A DNA stretch of 64,000 nt from KBS50 sp042666615 (lineage in GTDB: Bacteria > Actinomycetota > Actinomycetes > Mycobacteriales > Micromonosporaceae). The notes below the pieces were generated by a model that did no database searches, was not told the DNA's origin, and worked only from the letters and a program-made list of their open reading frames with translations. Position 1 is the stretch's first letter; each line of letters starts with the position of its first letter. Location of the stretch: NCBI RefSeq assembly GCF_042666615.1, contig NZ_JBHTDD010000003.1, forward strand, positions 239,608 through 303,607, read 5' to 3'. Both the position numbers and the translations under genes were made by a program. Of the stretch, positions 59,505 to 64,000 are shown piece by piece.

Positions 59505-61100
59505 ATGCGCCTGACCCGCCGGGACCTGCTGCGAGTCGCCGGCGGAGCCGCGCTCGCCGGCCCGCTCGCCGCCTGCGACAGCCTCCCCGGAAACCTTGGC
59601 AACATCGGTGACCTGGCCGGCTCCAGCACCGGGGCCCTGCTCAAGAGCGACCTGAAACTGCCCGACCCGTTCGGCGTACCGCTGCCGGTGCCGGCCGTGC
59701 TCAAGCCGACCCGCACGGACGGCACCACCGACTACTACGACATCACCCAACGGCGGGCGACCGTGGAGATCATCCCCGGGCACCGTACCGAGATCTGGGG
59801 TTACAACGGCACGTTCCCCGGACCCACCATCGCCAGCCGCAGCGGCCGGCGGACGGTGGTGCGGCACCGCAACGAGCTACCCGTCCCGGTCGTGGTCCAC
59901 CTGCACGGCGGCCGGAACCCCGCCGAACACGACGGCTACCCGATCGACTACCTGCTGCCGACCGGCGGCTGGTCGGGCGGCACCGGCCACTCCGGGCACG
60001 GCGGCGGCCAGGCCGGACACGTCGGCCGGGTGAGCCAGGGCACCAAGGACTACGTCTATCCGCTGGACCAGCCGGCCGCGACCCTGTGGTACCACGATCA
60101 TCGGATGGACTTCACCGGCCCGCAGGTGTGGCGGGGTCTGGCCGGTTTCCACCTGCTGCACGACGACATCGAGGACGACCTGCCGCTGCCGAAGGGCGAC
60201 AAGGACATCCCGCTGATGATCTGTGACCGCTCCTTCAACGAGGACGGTTCGCTGCGTTATCCGGCGGTCGACCCGTCGCTGGCCGGCGAGCCGGGCGTCA
60301 CCGGCACGTACATGAACGGTGTGCTCGGTGACACGATCCTGGTCAACGGGGCGCCGTGGCCGTACCTCGAGGTGAGCAACACCCGGTACCGGTTCCGGGT
60401 GCTCAACGCCTCCAACGCCCGGCGGTACAAGCTGCGCCTCGACCCGGCGCCCGGCGAGGGCCCGTCCTTCGTCCAGGTCGGCAGCGACCTCGGTCTGCTC
60501 GGCGCGCCGATCGGCCACCAGGAGATCGAGATCGCCCAGGCCGAACGGTTCGACGTCGTCATCGACTTCTCGACGTACCCGATCGGGACCGAGGTGACGC
60601 TGGCCAACGGCCTCGACGACGGCCCGACCGGCCGGATCATGCGGTTCCGGGTCACCCGCCGGGAGACCGACGCCAGCACGGTGCCCGCGAAGCTGGCCGA
60701 GGTGGAACCGATCGACGGATCGTCGGCGGCCGGCACCCGCAGCTTCCTGTTCTCCCAGGGGGTGGCGAACCGGCAACAGATCTGGACCATCAACGGTAAG
60801 CCGTTCGACCCCGACCGGGCGGACGCCACCGCTCGGCTCGGCTCCACCGAGATCTGGAAGCTGACTTCCGACGTGCACCACCCGGTGCACCTGCACCTGG
60901 CCCACTTCCAGGTGCTCCGGCGTCAGGGGCGGGCGCCCAGGGCGTCGGACGCCGGCTGGAAGGACACCGTCGACCTGCGCCGGGGCGAGGTGGTCGAGGT
61001 GGCCGCCCGATTCACCGGCCACACCGGACGGTACGTCTTCCACTGCCACAACCTGGAGCACGAGGACATGGTGATGATGGGCAACCTGGACGTGGTCTGA
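59505..61100 (+). CDS. Tat-exported multicopper oxidase (CotA/bilirubin-oxidase-like)
   Basis: This 531-residue oxidase has a Tat motif RRDLLR and a lipobox LAAC (signal about residues 1-26). Copper sites show HLHGG, WYHDHRMDFT, HPVHLHLAHFQVL and HCHNLEHEDMVMMG, giving the type 1 and trinuclear ligands. Such enzymes oxidise phenols, bilirubin or Cu(I)/Mn(II) with oxygen. A double start (GTG 59502, ATG 59505) is present; AAGGAG is 6-9 bases upstream. A palindrome lies 45 bp before it. A copper-resistance or pigment role is likely. Confidence 0.95.
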   Translation: MRLTRRDLLRVAGGAALAGPLAACDSLPGNLGNIGDLAGSSTGALLKSDLKLPDPFGVPLPVPAVLKPTRTDGTTDYYDITQRRATVEIIPGHRTEIWGYNGTFPGPTIASRSGRRTVVRHRNELPVPVVVHLHGGRNPAEHDGYPIDYLLPTGGWSGGTGHSGHGGGQAGHVGRVSQGTKDYVYPLDQPAATLWYHDHRMDFTGPQVWRGLAGFHLLHDDIEDDLPLPKGDKDIPLMICDRSFNEDGSLRYPAVDPSLAGEPGVTGTYMNGVLGDTILVNGAPWPYLEVSNTRYRFRVLNASNARRYKLRLDPAPGEGPSFVQVGSDLGLLGAPIGHQEIEIAQAERFDVVIDFSTYPIGTEVTLANGLDDGPTGRIMRFRVTRRETDASTVPAKLAEVEPIDGSSAAGTRSFLFSQGVANRQQIWTINGKPFDPDRADATARLGSTEIWKLTSDVHHPVHLHLAHFQVLRRQGRAPRASDAGWKDTVDLRRGEVVEVAARFTGHTGRYVFHCHNLEHEDMVMMGNLDVV

Positions 61101-61116
61101 CGCGGGCCGAGCCGGA

Positions 61117-62490
61117 TCACCGGCTGCCGCGCGCCCGACGGATCCAGTGGTCCTCCCGCATCCTCCGTGCCAGCACGAGGGACGCGACAAGGGACCCGAC
61201 GCCGACCCACCACCAGAACCGGCCGCCGACGCCGCTCGGCGGATCGGCCACCCGGACCCGACCTCCGCGGATCACGGCGTCCGCCACGTCGATGGCCTGG
61301 ACCTGCTCCGGAGCGGTCAGTAGGGTGGCCGGCGCGGCGGCCCCCGACGCCAGCGCCACCACCCGGACGGTACGCACGTTGCCGTACCAGGTGCGGTCGT
61401 CCATGGCCATTGGCGCGTCGAACCGCTCCCCACTGGCCGGCTCGGGCTGGTAGGCGACCACGACCGCCGCGCCATCCGGCCGCCAGCCGAGCAACCGGAT
61501 GGTAGTCACGTCGGACACCTCGGGCAATGGAAGCGGTCCCTGGTCCCGGCCGGCTGCCGGGTCGATCCGGCGCAGGCCCCAGGTGGTGGTGCCGGGCCGC
61601 CGCGACACGGCCGTCAACGCCGACCCGTCCGCCGTCCAGGCCCCCTTGCCGGCGAGGGCGGTTTCGGCCGGCAGCCGGAACGAGGCGAGCCGGGCGCCGT
61701 CGACATCGGTGATAGTGACCGTTTCCCCAACCTGGACGGCGAGCCGGCCACCGTCCGGCGCGAAGGCCGCCGAGATGTCAAGAGCCCGCGACGGGACGTC
61801 CACGGCCAGCCGTACGGGTTGGCCGCCGTCCGGTGACACCAGGCTGAGCGCGTCACGGAAGCCGCTGCGGGCCGCGTCGACCGGCACCGTGGCAAGCACC
61901 ACGAGCCGGGCGCCGTCGGGAGCCCAGCCGAGGGGAGAGGCACCGACGCTGCCGGCGACCCCGCTGTCCAGCGCCCGGGTGCGGCCGGTGTCCAGGTCGA
62001 CGAGTTCGATTCCCTCGCCGTGGCCGGGGCTCGCGATCCAGCGGCCGTCCGGGGACAGGATCACCCCTTCGCCGGCGACCGGTTCGGGAACGTTGGCGCC
62101 CGACAGGCGGTAGCGGTCGCTTGTGGCGCCGACCACCCCGAAGTCCGCGTTGTCAAGCAAGCTGAGGAAGCGCAGGCGAGGATGCGTACCGCTGAAGATG
62201 ACCGATGCCGGCCCGAGTCGGGGGCGGTCGGTGGCGTGCAGCGAGCCCAGGGCCGGCGGGCCGATCCGGTCGGGCAGGGCCGCCTCCGACGCGGCGGCCG
62301 GATCAATCGACGCCGGCCGGATCGCGGGAAGCGTCGTTCCGAGTAGCGCGAGACCGGCCACCGCCGCGAGGCTGGCCGCCGTCAACCGGCGCCTCGTCCG
62401 TCGCGCGGTGGCCAGCGCACGCTCGTACACCGGGTAGGTGGGCACGTCCTCGGCGGTTCGCCGGAGGACCTCGCGGAGACGTTCGGTCAT
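61117..62490 (-). CDS. membrane-anchored beta-propeller protein, sigma-factor partner
   Basis: This 457-residue protein has an N-terminal cytoplasmic part (MTERLREVLRRTAEDVP, then a helix around residues 38-55). A WD40/TolB-like periplasmic beta-propeller follows (SPDGRWIA, WAPDGARLVVL, AFAPDGGRLAVQ, WTADGSALTAV, GWRPDGAAVVV). A C-terminal membrane helix (WWWVGVGSLVASLVLA) ends the protein. It overlaps the sigma factor gene by four bases, so it is translated with it and may act as its anti-sigma or sensor. The ATG has GAGGAG upstream. Confidence 0.82.
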   Translation of the reverse strand: MTERLREVLRRTAEDVPTYPVYERALATARRTRRRLTAASLAAVAGLALLGTTLPAIRPASIDPAAASEAALPDRIGPPALGSLHATDRPRLGPASVIFSGTHPRLRFLSLLDNADFGVVGATSDRYRLSGANVPEPVAGEGVILSPDGRWIASPGHGEGIELVDLDTGRTRALDSGVAGSVGASPLGWAPDGARLVVLATVPVDAARSGFRDALSLVSPDGGQPVRLAVDVPSRALDISAAFAPDGGRLAVQVGETVTITDVDGARLASFRLPAETALAGKGAWTADGSALTAVSRRPGTTTWGLRRIDPAAGRDQGPLPLPEVSDVTTIRLLGWRPDGAAVVVAYQPEPASGERFDAPMAMDDRTWYGNVRTVRVVALASGAAAPATLLTAPEQVQAIDVADAVIRGGRVRVADPPSGVGGRFWWWVGVGSLVASLVLARRMREDHWIRRARGSR

Positions 62491-63005
62491 CGGATACTCC
62501 TCTGCGTCCGTTCCACCAGGCCGGGGGCGACCGTCCGCAGCCGGGACAACGCGTCGTGGCCGTGCCGCTTCACCGTCCCCACCGAGCAGCCCAGAACCTC
62601 GGCGACCTGCGCCTCGGTCAGGTCCTCGTAGAACCGCAGTACCACGACGGCGCGCTGGCGCGGGGTGAGCTGGCGGAGTGCCGCGGTGACGCTCAGCCGC
62701 AGGGCGATCGCCTCGCTGCTGTCCTCGCCGGCCCGGTCCACCGGCTCCGGCTGGAGCCGCTCGGCCAACCGTCGTCGCCGCCACCAGGAGATGTGCTGGT
62801 GGTACATGACCCGCCGGACATACGCCGCAGGGTCGCCGGCCCGGATCCGGCGCCAGTGCCGGTACGTCCGGGCCAGCGCACTCTGTAGCAGGTCCTCGGC
62901 GAGATGGTGGTCGCCGGTGAGCAGGTACGCCGTCCGGGACAGTGCGGCCGACCGGTGCACCACGAAGTCGTGGAACGTCCCGGTCCCGTCGGCCTGTTCG
63001 GTCAT
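62487..63005 (-). CDS. SigE-family ECF RNA polymerase sigma factor
   Basis: This 172-residue sigma factor has region 2 (AYLLTGDHHLAEDLLQSALARTYRHW) and region 4 (LRQLTPRQRAVVVLRFYEDLTEAQVAEVLGCSVGTVKRHGHDAL). It belongs to the actinomycete SigE-type (small ECF) group usually paired with a WD40-like membrane protein, as here. The start at 63005 has AAGGGGG about 6 bases upstream. It likely responds to a cell-envelope signal through its partner. Confidence 0.92.
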   Translation of the reverse strand: MTEQADGTGTFHDFVVHRSAALSRTAYLLTGDHHLAEDLLQSALARTYRHWRRIRAGDPAAYVRRVMYHQHISWWRRRRLAERLQPEPVDRAGEDSSEAIALRLSVTAALRQLTPRQRAVVVLRFYEDLTEAQVAEVLGCSVGTVKRHGHDALSRLRTVAPGLVERTQRSIR

Positions 63006-63122
63006 GCGCACCCCCTTCGACAGAGGAAACCGCGTCTTGCCTGGCGATGGTTGGGGCCGAATGTTGACGGTGTCGATTTCGGGACTGAGGCCGGTGGTTC
63101 GCGGGAGCACCCTGACGGTGCC

Positions 63123-63144
63123 CGCGCGGCATGGGTGCCGCGCG
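63123..63144. other. hairpin upstream of the secreted-protein gene
   Basis: CGCGCGGCA and TGCCGCGCG pair perfectly (63123-63131, 63136-63144) with a TGGG loop, 19 bp before the 63164 start. It could affect translation or be part of an operator. Confidence 0.5.
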
Positions 63145-63163
63145 TCGCGAGATCGGAGACCCC

Positions 63164-63976
63164 ATGAGGATGATGTCCCGTCGATGGCGGCGGACCAGCG
63201 CGACGCTGGCCGCGGCCCTGGTCACCGCCCTGCTCGCCGTCCTGGTGCCGGCCTCGGCCGCCCAGGCGCTGCCGTCCGGCTCCGGCTGGTCCGGCTCCTG
63301 GGACTACTATCACCCCAACGCCTTCCAGTACGCCGGAACGCTGCCCGGCGTCCGGCTGACCGGGTACGCCACCGACTACTCCGGGTCCGGTAGCACCCTC
63401 GGCACCATCGAGGACACCGCGGCGGACGGTCGCTGTGCCCGGGTGCTCATCTACGCGTACGGCATCGGCTACACGGTGGACCGGACCACCTGCGGGAGCG
63501 GCACCTCCCAGACGTACGTCAACGCGGCCTACAACGCCGGTCTGCTGGTGATCGTGTACCGGATGATCTCGGGTACCAGCGACTACGACAAGGGCTTCTA
63601 TCTCTACATCCCCAGCTCGGCCTCGGATTCCGAGCTGCGTACGGTTGGCACCGGCGCCAGTTGGTCGTACTACACCGCCACGTCGTTCCAGTTCGCGGTG
63701 ACCCGGCCGGGGGTGCGGCTGGTCGGTTACGGCTCGCACCAGTCGTTCGATCAGCGTTCGTCGCTGAACACGGTGACGAAGACGGCGACCACCCTCGGCT
63801 GTGCCAGCGCCAGCGTCACCGGCAGCACGGTGACCAGCGGCAGCACCTGCGTCAACGGCGGCTCGGCGAACTTCTCCCGGTTCGACCACCGTTACAACCT
63901 CCAGGCGTCCGCCTGCTACCAACCCACCGCCGGCACCCAGCGCTGCCTCCCCCTGAACATCCCCGAGCCCTACTGA
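63164..63976 (+). CDS. secreted protein with two copies of a beta-domain
   Basis: This 270-residue protein has a signal peptide (about residues 1-35, ending AAQALP). Two similar units follow, residues about 38-140 and 155-250, each beginning with a Trp-Ser-Tyr-Tyr and GVRL-GY pattern (YHPNAFQYAGTLPGVRLTGYA versus YTATSFQFAVTRPGVRLVGYG). Cys residues occur in pairs, so disulfides are likely. I recognise no family. It is divergent from the sigma-factor gene. Confidence 0.75.
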   Translation: MRMMSRRWRRTSATLAAALVTALLAVLVPASAAQALPSGSGWSGSWDYYHPNAFQYAGTLPGVRLTGYATDYSGSGSTLGTIEDTAADGRCARVLIYAYGIGYTVDRTTCGSGTSQTYVNAAYNAGLLVIVYRMISGTSDYDKGFYLYIPSSASDSELRTVGTGASWSYYTATSFQFAVTRPGVRLVGYGSHQSFDQRSSLNTVTKTATTLGCASASVTGSTVTSGSTCVNGGSANFSRFDHRYNLQASACYQPTAGTQRCLPLNIPEPY

Positions 63977-64000
63977 CCCCACCCTCCCCACCCCCCGCCC

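Noticed and set aside
1..64000. CRISPR arrays, insertion sequences, tRNA or rRNA genes
   Set aside because: Tandem repeats here are contiguous units of 12-41 bp without spacers, no transposase was seen, and no cloverleaf with a T-loop was found by eye.

Overview
The window is high-GC actinomycete DNA with GTG and TTG starts, Shine-Dalgarno sites, dense ATGA-type stop/start overlaps and Actinobacteria-type families (TIGR03084, SigE-type sigma factors, MEDS regulators). The gene content fits a Micromonosporaceae chromosome; I cannot name the species from sequence alone. There are no tRNA, rRNA, CRISPR or insertion-sequence features that I can support.

About 1-41.7 kb is a secondary-metabolite locus built around an iterative enediyne polyketide synthase. 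The core runs on the + strand from 23151: an AhpD-like protein, two DUF1702 (UnbL-type) proteins, the enediyne PKS (KS-AT-ACP-KR-DH-PPTase, 26548-32508), the hotdog thioesterase, a flavin reductase, a P450, UnbV, UnbU and a further membrane protein. It closes with a divergent MarR/MFS export pair. Upstream on the - strand are a GMC oxidoreductase with a small partner protein, an AraC regulator, an SCP2 protein, an acyl-CoA-dehydrogenase-like flavoprotein, a SgcJ/EcaC-type protein and a VOC protein that could bind the product. Next comes a three-gene block of FAD monooxygenase, PLP aminotransferase and FAD monooxygenase.

The left 10.5 kb (+ strand) looks like a tailoring module. It has a MATE exporter (cut by the window edge), an Sfp-type transferase, a free-standing carrier protein and adenylation enzyme, a methyltransferase, an FMN alpha-hydroxyacid oxidase, a large GT2-type protein, a zinc alcohol dehydrogenase and two paralogous BtrH/C39-peptidase-like proteins. 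My reading is that the adenylation enzyme and carrier protein activate an acid, and that the BtrH-like proteins act as cysteine acyltransferases in place of an NRPS condensation domain. This is the least familiar part of the locus. Whether it decorates the enediyne or belongs to a neighbouring pathway is inference.

From 41.7 kb onward the DNA reads as ordinary chromosome: a RecD2-type helicase, a Gfo/Idh/MocA oxidoreductase, two MEDS-domain regulators (one with STAS, one with an ATPase), a Phd-like protein, an FMN glutamate-synthase-like enzyme, TetR plus serine hydrolase, LysR plus PLP lyase, a secreted M28 peptidase, an EF-G paralogue divergent from an L11 paralogue, an HD hydrolase, a Tat/lipobox multicopper oxidase, a SigE-family sigma factor with a membrane partner, and a duplicated-domain secreted protein.

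Convergent genes are usually separated by strong perfect hairpins. Many genes carry in-frame tandem repeats.
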